Of a stretch of 64,000 nucleotides of DNA, positions 1-10,688 are shown piece after piece. The stretch covers positions 147,002,001-147,066,000 of the forward strand of contig JBITNC010000001.1 of the NCBI GenBank assembly GCA_050084985.1, written 5' to 3'. The notes under the pieces were generated by a model. It had not been told where the DNA came from. It did not search any database and saw nothing but the letters and a program-made list of their open reading frames with translations. This DNA is from Nageia nagi (Eukaryota > Pinophyta). Position 1 is the stretch's first letter. Each line of letters starts with the position of its first letter. The translations under genes were made by a program, and so were the position numbers.

Positions 1-252
1 GTTTTGTGGGGATGGTAAATGCAACTAAAAAAGCTCAACAACAACCAATACTAAGAGAAAAAAGAGGAACTTATGGAACAAGCATCTCAAAATAAAAAGT
101 AAAATTTTACTCCTTTGGTAGAATCATTATCATAAATATTACAATTTTTGATCCAAGCAAGCATGATAATATTACCAAAAGTCAAGCACAACCCATATGA
201 TTCAAAAGGACCTTGGTACAAAGAAGATAAATATGGTTACTATCATATGATC
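1..252 (+). pseudogene. E0: left half of a gypsy gag, interrupted by E1
   Basis: This is the DNA into which E1 inserted. The end of the segment reads GPWYKEDKYGYYHM, which resembles the run-up to the CxxH..GHxTxxC zinc knuckle of Tat-type gypsy gag; E3 has a similar run-up, PAWYKEDRYCEYHQTQG. The reading continues in frame at 40617 once E1 and one TGATC copy are removed. Seen: the sequence and the frame continuity. Inferred: that it is gag of an older element whose LTRs are not in the window. The first 150 bases are too degenerate to translate usefully. Confidence 0.6.
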
Positions 253-967
253 TATTAACACTTAAAAAAGATATTTAATTTAATTAAAATATCCTTTTAG
301 GTATTTGAAATATTTTATTTAATTTATTAAATAAATGCTCTTTTCTATGTGTGCTCTCATCTACCTTTATATTTTATGGTAACAGGTTAGCTTGGTATCA
401 CAATTAGCCTAAGGAGGAGCCTTAGCACTAGACGTGTTGCCTATAAAGGTGGAGGGGTTATGCATGATTAAAAATGTGAGATGACATGAAATTATCCCAA
501 ATCCTTAATAGGTGGTAATCTAATTTTACTATTCTTGATTGATGTTTCTTAACTCCACCTATCATCTCTAGATTTTGTTATACTCTTAGCTCTACTTTTT
601 TTTTGTGATCTTTCATCCCTTTGTGAGTGAGATTTGATACATTTAAGATGGGTCAATGACATAGAGTGAAAGGAAGAGGCATTTTGGAATGGTAATTGGT
701 ATGTATCATTATCATTAAGTTGAGGTTGAATTGGTGGCTTCATGTTTCAAAAAAGCTCTTCATTCATCCTCTTTCAATTGAATTTTACCTCCATTCATTT
801 TCATATGTAAAGTACAAGTTTATATCTTTTGTAAATTCAATTTTGATATGTTAAGATTAATCAAGTCATTTTCATATTTCATATCATCAATATAATATTA
901 TTCATATTTAATTAGTGAATTAATTATTTTTTAAATAACCCTAATAATTATTATTTTGGTTATAACA
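253..967 (+). repeat. E1 5' LTR
   Basis: 715 bp. It begins TATTAACAC (consensus TGTTAACAC with the G lost) and ends TATAACA. It matches 40013-40611 through most of its length, including the block with AGGAGGAGCCTTAGCAC, though that copy has several deletions. A TATA-like CTATAAAGG lies at 441-449. Confidence 0.9.
441..449 (+). promoter_or_regulatory. TATA-like box in E1 LTR
   Basis: CTATAAAGG in the middle of the LTR. The 3' LTR copy has TTATAAAGA in the same context near 40201. Placement fits an LTR promoter; activity is not shown. Confidence 0.45.
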
Positions 968-968
968 A

Positions 969-984
969 TTGGTGAACCTGACTT
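969..984 (+). other. Primer-binding-site candidate of E1
   Basis: TTGGTGAACCTGAC begins two bases after the 5' LTR. E3 has TTGGTGAACCCAAC at the same position after its own LTR, so the shared motif is probably a tRNA primer site. I could not match it to a particular tRNA 3' end. Confidence 0.5.
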
Positions 985-1039
985 ATTTTTGATACATCAT
1001 GCTATCCTTCACTAGTTACACTAAAAATTTAGGGTTTCA

Positions 1040-2192
1040 AATAGGATTAATATCTTATTTTAAGTGTTTTATATGTGGATATACCCATTGCTATAGATCA
1101 TAAAAATCTTGAATATCCTATTATACAACCTAAGAAGAGTAGGGCATGCAATAATTATGCCAACGTACCTAAAAGATAAAGCAAAAGAGTACGAAGACTA
1201 CACCTACATGATGAATATGAAAGTTCTTCAAAAAATCATAGCCACAAAACCCAAAAAGAAATAAAAAGTAATCAAGATGATATTAATGAGCTCCTATCAA
1301 ATGCCTGAGAGGTACTCACTAGAATTTTGTCTATTCCACAAGATCAAAAGTTGTTAGCTATGAAAGAATATCTTTCTTTCCTTTTCTAAACTTTGCAAGA
1401 AGTAGATACCAAAGTCAAACACCTCCAAGGTTCTACCCTAGATTACAAATCTAAATATACAAAATAGAGGTAAATGATCCAATAAACTAAACAATATATG
1501 ACCTTAACCCCTTATCGATAGGATTACCAATACTTCAAACCTTCCCATGTTTCTCTATTACATTTTCATGTTCCTAATATTGCTCCTGAATCCCATTTCC
1601 AAACCAAACTCTTGGTACTTCACAACATCCTAGGGATAATGTTGGACCTAGTGTCACCATTCTATTACTAGAATAGAATCATGTCTAGGCTTTTCCTGAT
1701 CCTAAGGTTTCCATTCCATAGGTACCCCTCAACTATGATGAAGAGTTTCAAGATAACATTAACGAAGAAGACCTAGTTGACATCTTAAAATATGAAGAAC
1801 CTTAAAGGCCATCCATCCCTGAATCATGGATGGATGAACCTTATCCAGCAATAGTATTTGGCATGAAGTAGATAACAAGATGGTCGGATGCAGAATTTGA
1901 TATCCTAAAGAGAGAATTGAAGTTTCCAAAGCTTAACTTAGAATACAAAGTTTCTTAACCAAAATGTCAAATGGAGTTGGTCAAAAATTTGCTAAGAACT
2001 TTAGAATACAAAAAAGTTTGCTTTTTTGGTCTATTTGTAGGTTTAGCAAAAGAAAAATACATGTATATTGGTGGACCATTACCACATGCACTCCCATATG
2101 ATGCATTATGAGAACTTATACAATTAAAGAAACAAAAGTATTCCATCATGATCTACATCAACATGTTCGCACCCATAGTTCCAAGAGGTAGT
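1040..2192 (+). pseudogene. E1 gag, N-terminal part (broken)
   Basis: Low-stop reading with several stops and frame changes. Recognisable stretches include a polar N-terminal region near 1200-1460 (DDINELLSNA, DTKVKHLQGSTLDYKSKYTK), an acidic segment near 1730-1860 (NYDEEFQDNINEEDLVDILKYEEP), and a final part ending MFAPIVPRGS at 2192, where E2 is inserted. The frame resumes at 16342 with SDKYFFHH, so the gag was one ORF before E2 arrived. Gag assembles the retrotransposon particle. The identification rests mainly on the right half, which has the typical gypsy gag core. Confidence 0.6.
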
Positions 2193-2284
2193 TGTATTCT
2201 TTTAAAATTACACTCTAAATTGGGGTAATACAAAATTATTCTTTTATCCTTATCAATTCCTTCTATTCTCATTTATTTCTCTTA

Positions 2285-2665
2285 AGAGTGTCTGGGAGTT
2301 ATTTTCTTTCTCTTAGAGTGCTCAAGAATAGTAAATAAAAGTGTTAGGGAGTTATTTTTGTTCTCTTAGAGTGCCTAGGAATTGTAAATAAGAGTTTTGA
2401 GAGTTATTTCCTTTCTCTTAGAGTGCTTGAGAATTGTACATAAAAGTGTCTAGGAGTTATATTCATTCCCTAAGAATGTTCAAGAGTTATGTAAATACAA
2501 GTCTTCGAGAGTTGTAAATACTTTTATTTCTTCATTCTTACCAATTCCTTCTACTCTCATTTCTTTCTCTTAAAGTGCTTGAGAATTGTAAATACAAGTG
2601 TTCGAGATTTATATTCATTCCCTTAAAGTGTTAGAATTATTAATACAAGTGTTTGAGAGTTGTAT
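2285..2665 (+). repeat. Degenerate ~53-57 bp tandem repeat in E2 LTR
   Basis: About six copies built on the theme AGTGTnnnGGAGTTATTTTC..TCTTAGAGTGCTCAAGAATTGTAAATA. The same array is in the 3' LTR (about 14610-14960), so it predates insertion. Confidence 0.75.
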
Positions 2666-2704
2666 AAATTCAAATCCAATACATCTAATAGAGCCCATCG
2701 ATTT

Positions 2705-2955
2705 TAATTAATGATGTCATAGTTTTTTATTAAAATTAGTGGGTCCCAAAATAAGCAATGGTGGATGAAGATTTATGAAGACATAAAATAGAGCTCGCTA
2801 ATTCTAAGTGATGATGTCATAATTTTTGATTAAAATTAGTAGTTCTCAAAATAGGTAATGGTAAATGAAGATTTATGCAAACATAAAATAGAGCCTACCA
2901 ATTCTAAGTGATGATGTCACAATTTTTGACTAAAATCAGTGGGTTCTAAAAGAGC
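2705..2955 (+). repeat. ~100 bp tandem repeat (3 copies) in E2 LTR
   Basis: The motif GATGATGTCATAATTTTTGA recurs near 2710, 2810 and 2910, followed each time by AAAATTAGTGGGT and mostly GAAGATTTATGAAGACATAAAATAGAGC. It is repeated in the 3' LTR at about 14990-15240. Confidence 0.8.
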
Positions 2956-3447
2956 TAAATCATCAACAAAGCTCAGATGAAGAAAATAAAACCCACCATG
3001 CAAAGGTAAGAGTAATGCATAAGAAGGAACACTTGAGTCCACTTTATCTTAAGTGTTTGACTCCTAAGGCCTTGTTAATGTGTTGATACCAACTCATTTC
3101 CACATAACAGTGGTAATTTCTTCTCAAACCAAGTTGACATAATGTTTACCAACCATCATTACTCTAATTACTAACATCTACAGTAGGCATCATAAAGGTT
3201 GTAGAGAAGTAGATAGCAGCTAACAGAGCATAGTACCAAATCATACCCATCAATTTATAGATAAATAATTATTCAAACAACTACAATGCCATATTCAATC
3301 AACTACAAGTCTAAAGAAGGAGCAATCAATGACATGTTAGAAGGATTGTAGATTTATGGATATGACTGTTTAGAAATTACAAATTCCTAGATAGTCATGC
3401 TATTGGTACTTATTCACTATGTAATCTAACACAATTGTAGTATTCAT

Positions 3448-3456
3448 TATAAATAG
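3448..3456 (+). promoter_or_regulatory. TATA box of E2 LTR
   Basis: TATAAATAG sits about 600 bp before the LTR end. The 3' LTR counterpart near 15735 reads TGTAAATAG, a decayed copy. Confidence 0.45.
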
Positions 3457-3948
3457 TACTATTTTAATTACTTCATTCAATGTGAGAAATTATGAATATT
3501 AATGAAAGACAACCACCCAAGAAGGGGGAAGGATGTATAAAAAACTAACTTTTAGAGATCAAAAAGGTTGAACATTCTAGAAATTTTGCCCAAATCTATA
3601 AGATATATTCACATATGATAAGTCAAATAGGCAATGCTTTACCCTCTTGCAATAAAATTGCTATTTATTGCTTTTATGAATGTTATATGTGAAATGTTTT
3701 CTTCAAATTATGACTGTGTATTGTGATTGCAAGACCCTAAGTGCAAGATAGCTTGCTATTCTTGATCTTGGCCATGGATTGCTGCTTGTGCTGCAATACT
3801 TGAGTTGTATATTTCTTATTTTAAATCTCTTTTTATTTACTTGTCTCTTTATAGTAGCTCTTTCTCCTTTCATTTCTTTCTAGTAACTTTTAACCTTAAA
3901 TATAGATAGGAACCAACCTATAAGTCAAATATTGAATAGAAAACCAAC

Positions 3949-5450
3949 ATGAGTGCATCCCCACCACCTTCTACTCTTTCAAGGAACCTATTATTATAGG
4001 CAGTAGAGAACATGACCAGACCAAACCCTTTGAACTTACACTATACCGATCAATAGTAGCAAGTTCCATTTTTTGCATGCTTGATGGGACTAACAAGCTA
4101 AATTCCATATTTAACAGATGTAGTTAGGCCTGATAGCCTTGTATGGTGGGATATCAATTAAATCCTTCAGGATTATAAGGTTCTTTTAACCTTATTGGTG
4201 ACTCTACTATCAACCAATTAATATTTTGAACCTTGGAACCTCCAAATGCAAACTAACTATAAGTAGTGCCAAAAATTCCCTTAAACATCCTAGATTTCAA
4301 GAGATGTTAGTTCTTCATAGGAGGACTAGGGAAAAGATTTTTTGGGTTGTATTTCCTTTGGTCCTCATAAGGGCAATCCCATTATTAGGTGTATTTGACT
4401 CAGTACTTGAAAATCCTTCATCTCCTACCCATTCTCCAAGTATGGCTCAACCAACAAATTTTACTACCTAAAATAATGGTCATCTTTTGGTTTTTGTTGC
4501 TAATTCCCCTTTTATACCTCAAACAGCTTTCAAAGTTTTACCTAAGTATGATGGCTCTAAAAAGACACCATATGAACATTATTAAGATGTATCTTTGTTA
4601 GCTTTAAGCCTTGATATTACTGATCAAACCATGATGACTAGATTACTATCACACTCTTTTAAAGGCAAAGTAGTTGAGTGGTTCAAAACTCTTACCCTCT
4701 AATATATAAATTCATGGGGAGAGTTATGTTAGGATTTAATTAAAATATTTTCTATAGATGGTGATGACAGCACGTTCCTTAGCCTTATAGCATGTATAAA
4801 AGGCATCATCATGAATCCATTGTTGATTTCAATATTAGATTTGAAAGAAAATGGAAATCCATACCAGTAAGGATTAGACCAACAAATGCATAAGCTCTGG
4901 TGTATTATAGGAAGGTCTTCCTTTTTAACCTCAATATGCTCATTATTATTTCAAGAGATACATTCACACATTTTACCAAATAGCAAAAAATGCAAAACAT
5001 ACCTTGGTATCCTTTGGTAAAATACAACCTAGAATAATCATGCCTTTATTTCCAAATTTACCTCCTAAACAAGCTCCACAAATAGGTCATCTTGGAGTTC
5101 TAGTCTTACCACCTCCTCCCAAACCTATTATCCAAAACCAATTACCAGTATTATTTGCTCTTGCATCCACAATTGCTGGTGCTAAACTTAAATATCAAGA
5201 AGAGGAAAGAATAAGGTAGTTGGAGGTAACTATTAGAAATCTAACTAATAAGCTTACTTTCCAAGAAAGGTAGAATCAGGTGATAATTATAAAAGATATG
5301 ATAATTAGTATCAACCAAGATTCTAGCCCAAGGTCAACTAGCCAAAATAGACAAATCCTCCCAAAATAATTGAAAATATTGTTATGACTAGTTCTACAGA
5401 TAGTGTTGCTTCAGGCATTGTAGAATGGTGTCCACCATGTTTAGCTCCTC
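3949..5450 (+). pseudogene. E2 gag (broken)
   Basis: An open frame begins at ATG 3949 inside the LTR end (MSASPPPSTLSRNLLL) and continues with stops through TRPNPLNLHYTDQ into 4053 onwards. The gag core is clear at 4490-5060: TAFKVLPKYDGSKKTPYEHY, SHSFKGKVVEWFKTL, then a segment near 4820-4990 with ERKWKSIPVRIRPTNA and FLFNLNMLIIISRDTFTHFT in two frames. A proline-rich part follows at 5004-5219. Near 5420 a Cys-rich EWCPPCLAPHFPYSC may be the zinc knuckle remnant. Many stops sit where Gln is expected. Particle structural protein of the element. Confidence 0.7.
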
Positions 5451-5746
5451 ACTTTCCATATTCATGTGTGGTGTATCAACATTAGTACTTAGGTTTACAT
5501 TCTAACCAAATGGTGGACCCTACATCAGATCCTACTGTTGATCTCGTAATAGTGAACTTTTGGCTTTTAGGATATGCTAGAGAACAAGCAAATTATGTTC
5601 AAACTAGAGCAACTTCTTCAATAGTTCCATAGCAACCCCAAGCCACTCAAAAATATCAAACATCCATTCAAGTACAACTTGAACCTAAGAAAGCTAAGGC
5701 TCCCTTAGCTCAACCTCAGAACCAACAACATCAAGTTCCATTAAAT

Positions 5747-6580
5747 TTGGGTACTATTCCATCAAATATAAGTACTAATGCCCCAATTGAAACAAATCCC
5801 ACTACAACTAAAAAAGAAGTCCCAAAGAAGGAGAGACCTAGTACATTGAGATATCATTTCATTACTAATTATCATAAAGAAGAGGCTACTCAACATTTTA
5901 GAATACATGAACAAGCAGAACCAAGTAAGTTCATCCCATATGCTCCATATAATATTGTGGAAGAACTAAAGAAAACTCCTTCTAGAATGACCATGTTTGA
6001 TGCATTAAAGATACTAGGTCAATTAGATCTTTTGCAAGAAGCGTTGAAGTTAAGAAATAGTAAAAAAAAGGTAAATGAAGAAAATCTTATCTATGCAATA
6101 TTTGAAGATGCCCCTCCAACTCCAATAGGTATAATAACATCCCCACCTTTCTATTTATCTTTGAGACTAGAAGGTTGGGTAGTGAACAATTGTATGATTG
6201 ATACCAAAGCTGTAATAACTATGATCCCTAAAGCTATTGCAGATAAAATGAAGTTATATATTACAAGATGTATTGATGGTATCATACATTTAGAATCTTC
6301 TTCAGTATATGTAGTTGTTAGTGTCAAAGGAGTTCAAATAACTTTGAATGTTTTCCTTGATATTCATGTTGTCCAAGATATTATCGTAGTTGAACTTCTA
6401 CCTTTATTTGAAATATGTCTCTCTAGAGAATTTACTGCTAAATTGGGAGGATACCTAGCTTTAGACTGCAATCACCTTCTACTTCCTTTCCAAGAAAAAC
6501 ATATAAAAATTCTAAATGAAGGCACCAAAACTATCCATCTCAAAAGGATCACTAAACAAAACTGTATGAATAGTCTATAA
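5747..6580 (+). pseudogene. E2 aspartic protease region
   Basis: 277 codons remain open here, the longest intact stretch of E2. The middle reads NCMIDTKAVITMIPKAIADK, matching the retropepsin active-site pattern in which D-S/T-G-A is expected; here the Gly is Lys, so the enzyme is presumably inactive. Downstream, the stretch with FEICLSREFTAKLGGYLALD is a conserved sequence seen in this type of gypsy polyprotein between protease and the next domain. The N-terminal third is a Pro/Thr/Lys-rich linker. The start at 5747 is simply the first ATG after a stop; the true polyprotein would run on from gag. Confidence 0.75.
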
Positions 6581-6734
6581 CTAGAAGAAGTATTTGAAAG
6601 GAACACACTAAGGGAATCACTACTAACAATTGAAGTTCTTTTAGTAAATGATCTGAATTATTAGGTCATAGATGTTGGTATGGAAAATTATTATTTATAT
6701 AAAAAAACTCAACCAATCTTAGTCATTGCTAATA

Positions 6735-7175
6735 AAGAATATGAGATATGGATGATTTATTTTGATGGATCCTGATGTAAACATGGATGTGGAGCTAGAG
6801 TGGTGTTCAAATATCCAAAAAGAAATACCAAAATATTCTCCTTTTGATTCACATGGACTTGTATAAATAATGTTGCTAAGTATGAAGCCCTTTGTTTAGG
6901 GTTATCTAAAGTAATTAGTATAGGCATTAGGTGCCTGATTGTCCATGGTGATTCAAAATTGGTCATTAAGTAAGTTAGAAATTAGATTAGTGTAAAAGAT
7001 CTATATCTAAAGAACTATAGGAATAAAGTGTGGCATTTATTGGAGTCATTCTTAGCTATCAATTTTATATCTATTCCTATAAGGTACAACCAAATAGCTG
7101 ATGCACTTACTCGAAGAGGGGCACATTATAATCCTACTCACTATAAAAGAGGAGCTCTTGAAGTCAAAGTTTAAT
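6735..7175 (+). pseudogene. E2 second (archaeal-type) RNase H, upstream of RT
   Basis: Reads IYFDGS, then KYEALCLGLSKVISIGI, then VHGDSKLVIK, and finally IPIRYNQIADALTRRGAHY. These supply the D..E..D..D carboxylates of an RNase H, in the style of the additional RNase H found in Tat elements. It lies between protease (up to 6580) and RT (from 7560). In E3 the same domain is after RT and RNase H. Several stops (6774, 6847 and others) break it. The enzyme would degrade the RNA strand of RNA-DNA hybrids. Confidence 0.8.
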
Positions 7176-7559
7176 GTAGGCCTTTAGTACTTGATGTTGC
7201 AAAACTTTTGGTAAGTATTTAACTCTGATGAGCATATTACAAACTTCCTCTTAGATGAAGTAGTGGTTCACACTTTTGGTATTCAAGAAATGCCTAATTA
7301 TTTTCAAGAATGAAATGATATTCAACTCAAAAACAATGTTATACCAAAAGGATTGCTCTCATTTGAAAGACTAATTTAGAAGATGTCCAAAAGGCTAAGT
7401 CTATGGCCATCCTGAAGGAGAATTATGTTGAGTTGGAAGTAGAACTCGAGAAGTATATAAAAGTTGGTTTAAAATGTTTTGATATAAAAAAGGCTATTAT
7501 ATCTCAAATTTATCATAAGTTTTTCCAAGTAATTGCCTAGACTTATGATGATCTTAAGA

Positions 7560-8480
7560 CATATGATGAGTGTCATCCAACACATAATTGAGTTTGAACC
7601 AGATGTCAAACCATACAAGCAAAAATAAAGACTAGTCAACTCAAAAATAGAGGAAGCTATGAAACAAGAGTTAGTCAAGCTACTTGATTTAAAAATTATT
7701 TATCCTATCAAGCATTCCTTTTGGGTTGCAAATCTAGTTTCTGTTAGAAAGAAAAATGAAGAAATCAGACTCTGTGTTGATTTCAAAAATTTGAATCAAG
7801 TGTCTCTTAAAGATAATTATCCTCTCCCTTTTATGGAGTAGATCTTGCATGCAATAGCTAGAGTTTGCTATTTTTTACTGATTGATGGTTACTTAGGATT
7901 TAACTAGATTTGGGTGAAAGATGAAGATCAATTCAAAATTGCATTTACAACTAAATGTGGGATATTTTCTTTTCAAAAAATATCATTTAGTATTTTTAAT
8001 GTGGGAGCTACCTTTAAAAGAGCTATGGATCATGCATTTGGTGAAATAATAAATAAAATCATACTGATCTATCTAGATGATATCACAATTTTCTCCAAAA
8101 GTAGAAATGATCAACTGAAACATCTAAGATAAGTATTTGAAAAATGCATGAAATTTAGCATTTCAATAAATCCAAAAAAATCAATTTTTATGGTCAACTA
8201 AGGAAAATTACTTGGCCAAATTATCTCAAAAGAGGTACTAGAGATGGATCCAGATAGAGTAAAAGCTATAGAAGTGTTCGCACTTCCCTCCAACAAGAAA
8301 GCCTTGTAATCTTTCCTTGGTCAAATTAATTTTGTTAGAAAATTCATCAGTAATGTTTTAGAGATTGTATCCCTAATCACTTCAATTCTAAAGAAATATG
8401 CTACATTTTCTTGGTCATATGAAGCAAAAGTAGCCTTAAAAGAAATAAAAAAGGCTATAACAGAAGCTCCTATGGTTAAA
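7560..8480 (+). pseudogene. E2 reverse transcriptase (broken)
   Basis: Clear RT order: EEAMKQELVKLLDLKIIYPI, then FWVANLVSVRKKNEEIRLCVDFKNLNQ, DNYPLPF, the FKIAFTTKCGIFSFQ and GATFKRAMDHAFG motifs, and the catalytic IYLDDITIFSKS near 8067-8100. After this come GKLLGQIISKE and the connection FLGQINFVRKFI. Stops occur at 7842, 8130 and elsewhere. Family knowledge: a Ty3/gypsy RT; YLDD in place of YVDD is a normal variant. Confidence 0.85.
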
Positions 8481-8960
8481 AATCTTGATATGGAAAAAAT
8501 ATTTCATCATGTATGCACATGGGGTAGATAGGAGCATTGCTACAATTATAGCACAAAAGGATGACTATAATGAATAATATCTGATTACCTTTCATAGTCA
8601 AACACTACATCAACACAAGAAAAGGTACTCATTTATTAAAAAATAAGTGTTTTCCGTAATGAAGGGGTTTTAAAAATTCAAACATTATGTCTCCCATAAT
8701 AGAATCTTTGTATTTACTATCCATCTAGATGTATGGAATTATGTTATAAAAGGAGATCTAGGTGAAGGAAAGACTAGTTGGATTACTAAAATAATAGAAT
8801 ATGATATAGAAATTAAGCCAACCAAGCTGATCAAAGGTAGGGCTCTCTATGAAAATATAGTTGAAGTTTCACATATGATCGCTCTTATAGAATATGAACA
8901 ACAACTCAATCAAGAAAGTCATTGGATTAAATAGATCATGTTTTATTTCCAAGCTAGTAG
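8480..8960 (+). pseudogene. E2 RNase H remnant
   Basis: Heavily frameshifted. FMYAHGVDRSIATIIAQKDD near 8505-8570 corresponds to the start of the usual gypsy RNase H, and ITFHSQTLHQHKKRYSFI plus VFTIHLDVWNYVIKG match the following motifs. After 8760, TSWITKIIEYDIEIKPTKLIKGRAL is the usual linker to integrase. No second archaeal-type RNase H follows. Confidence 0.65.
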
Positions 8961-9029
8961 GTGTCCTAAAGCTTTGGATAGATTCAAAGAAGGAGATTCA
9001 AGTTGCATGACCTCAAGTTTATCATGATA

Positions 9030-10180
9030 TATGACCATCTGATAGAAATTTTTTTGATTGCACCATACTAAGATGTGTGACTCAAGATGAATCTTATAGA
9101 ATATTGCATGAATTTCATTATGGATTCTCTGATAGGCATTATAGTGGACCAATAATAGCAATAAAAGTATTACAAGCTAGATATTATTGGCCCATTATAT
9201 TTTAAGATTCATTGAAGATTGCCCAAGAATGTGATAAATGTAGTAGATTTGTGGGAAAGAGGAGACAAGCTATAATGCCTCTTAAACCTATGGTAGTCGA
9301 AGAACCCTTTCAACAATGGGGTATGGACTTCATTGGTGTTATAAATCCAAATTCCTTAGTAGGCCACAAGTTTATTTTGATTGCAATAGATTACTTCACT
9401 AGATGGTCAGATGCTATGCCATGTAATAATGTAGATCAAGAAGTAGTGATAGAAATTATTAAAAGCATAATCACTTGCTTTGTAATTTTATAGACTATTA
9501 TGTTAGATAATTGCCCCACATTTATTGGAGGTAATTTTTCAAATGTTGTGGCTCAATATGGAGTGTACTAGTTGTTCTCTTCAAAGTATTACCCACAAGG
9601 TAACAGGTTAGCTGAACCAACTAACAAAAATCTAACCTGGATCATCAAGAGAACAATTTAAGGGAATCTCAAACAATGGCATACATAATTATACTTTGCA
9701 TTATGGAAAAATAGGATTAGCATAAAAGTAACAATAAATACATCCCCATATGCATTGGTATATGGTAAAAGACCTGTGTTACCAATACACATGGAGTTAC
9801 CAGCATTGAAAATCATGCAAAAAATGGATGAACATCACTTTGAGCCATTATAGTCCATGTATAGTTAGCTTCTAAAATTGAAGAAAGATTAGAACAAAGC
9901 ATATGAATCATTCTAGCATTGGTAACACATTGTCAAGAAGTGGTTTGATAAGAAAAAATCATCTTGGGTGAAGTTTGAACTAGGTAATATTGTCCTCAAA
10001 TGGGATGAGGAAAGAGCAAACCCTGGAAGACACCAAAAATTTGATTCTCTTTGGAGCAAACCTTACATCATCACTCAAGCCATGCAAGGTAATACATTCA
10101 AATTGCAAGATATTACCAAGTCCTAAGAATTACCTATTCCCATCAATGGAATCTATTTGAAACATTACCAAGTGATGAAA
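9030..10180 (+). pseudogene. E2 integrase (broken)
   Basis: The zinc-binding part is visible as HEFHYGFSDRHYSGPIIA and later CDKCSRF (9220-9250). The catalytic core shows QWGMDFIGVINPNS (first Asp), LDNCPTFIGGNF near 9505 (second Asp) and GNRLAEPTNKNLTW near 9600 (Glu). The C-terminal part (9730-10180) has TSPYALVYGKRPVLPIHMELP and FDSLWSKPYIITQA. Stops at 9491, 9571 and others interrupt it. The enzyme inserts the cDNA into the genome. Confidence 0.85.
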
Positions 10181-10688
10181 TGATCTTATAATACTTGTAA
10201 AGCAATGTATATTGTAAATAGTTTTCAAAACAAAAGAGGGACTTGTACATTTTTTGTACATAGTTCTCAAAAAGTAGGTAGCCATTAATGTTTAGTATTA
10301 ATTTAGCTTGACCAAGAGTTAATGTCAGTGCATTGATCAACTATCAACTGAATAAGGTAGCATTTAAGAAAATATTTTCTTAAATTTCACAAACTATCAC
10401 ACATGTACCATAAATTAAGTCTGGCATGTTTTGAAACTGCTTATCCAACTTATGCTAGCTCAATCTATGTAACGTGTGGGTCTCGAAATCCTTAAATATT
10501 AATTACCATTAATGGAAATCTCACCAACCTTGGACGAATAAAATTCCCCCATACCCTTTAGTTCAACACTTAGCTGATTTCAAGCACACAAGTTTTTAGA
10601 GCATTCATAACTTACAAATTTTAGAGTCGAATTGGATCAAGAGATAGAAAGTTGCAAGACCTTGAATAGCCTACATTACCATTTTCAA
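10181..10688 (+). other. E2 spacer between integrase and extra ORF
   Basis: About 500 bp without a recognisable frame. The end is slightly less AT-rich, which could be a leader for the downstream ORF. No clear splice site or promoter could be assigned. Confidence 0.4.

Larger units (their letters stand above)
2193..4052 (+). repeat. E2 5' LTR
   Basis: 1860 bp, starting TGTATTCTTTTAAAATTACAC and ending GATCA. The copy at 14529-16336 aligns along the full length. It contains two internal tandem arrays (2285-2665 and 2705-2955) and a TATA box (3448). The last 100 bases form an open frame from ATG at 3949 that leads towards gag. Confidence 0.85.
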
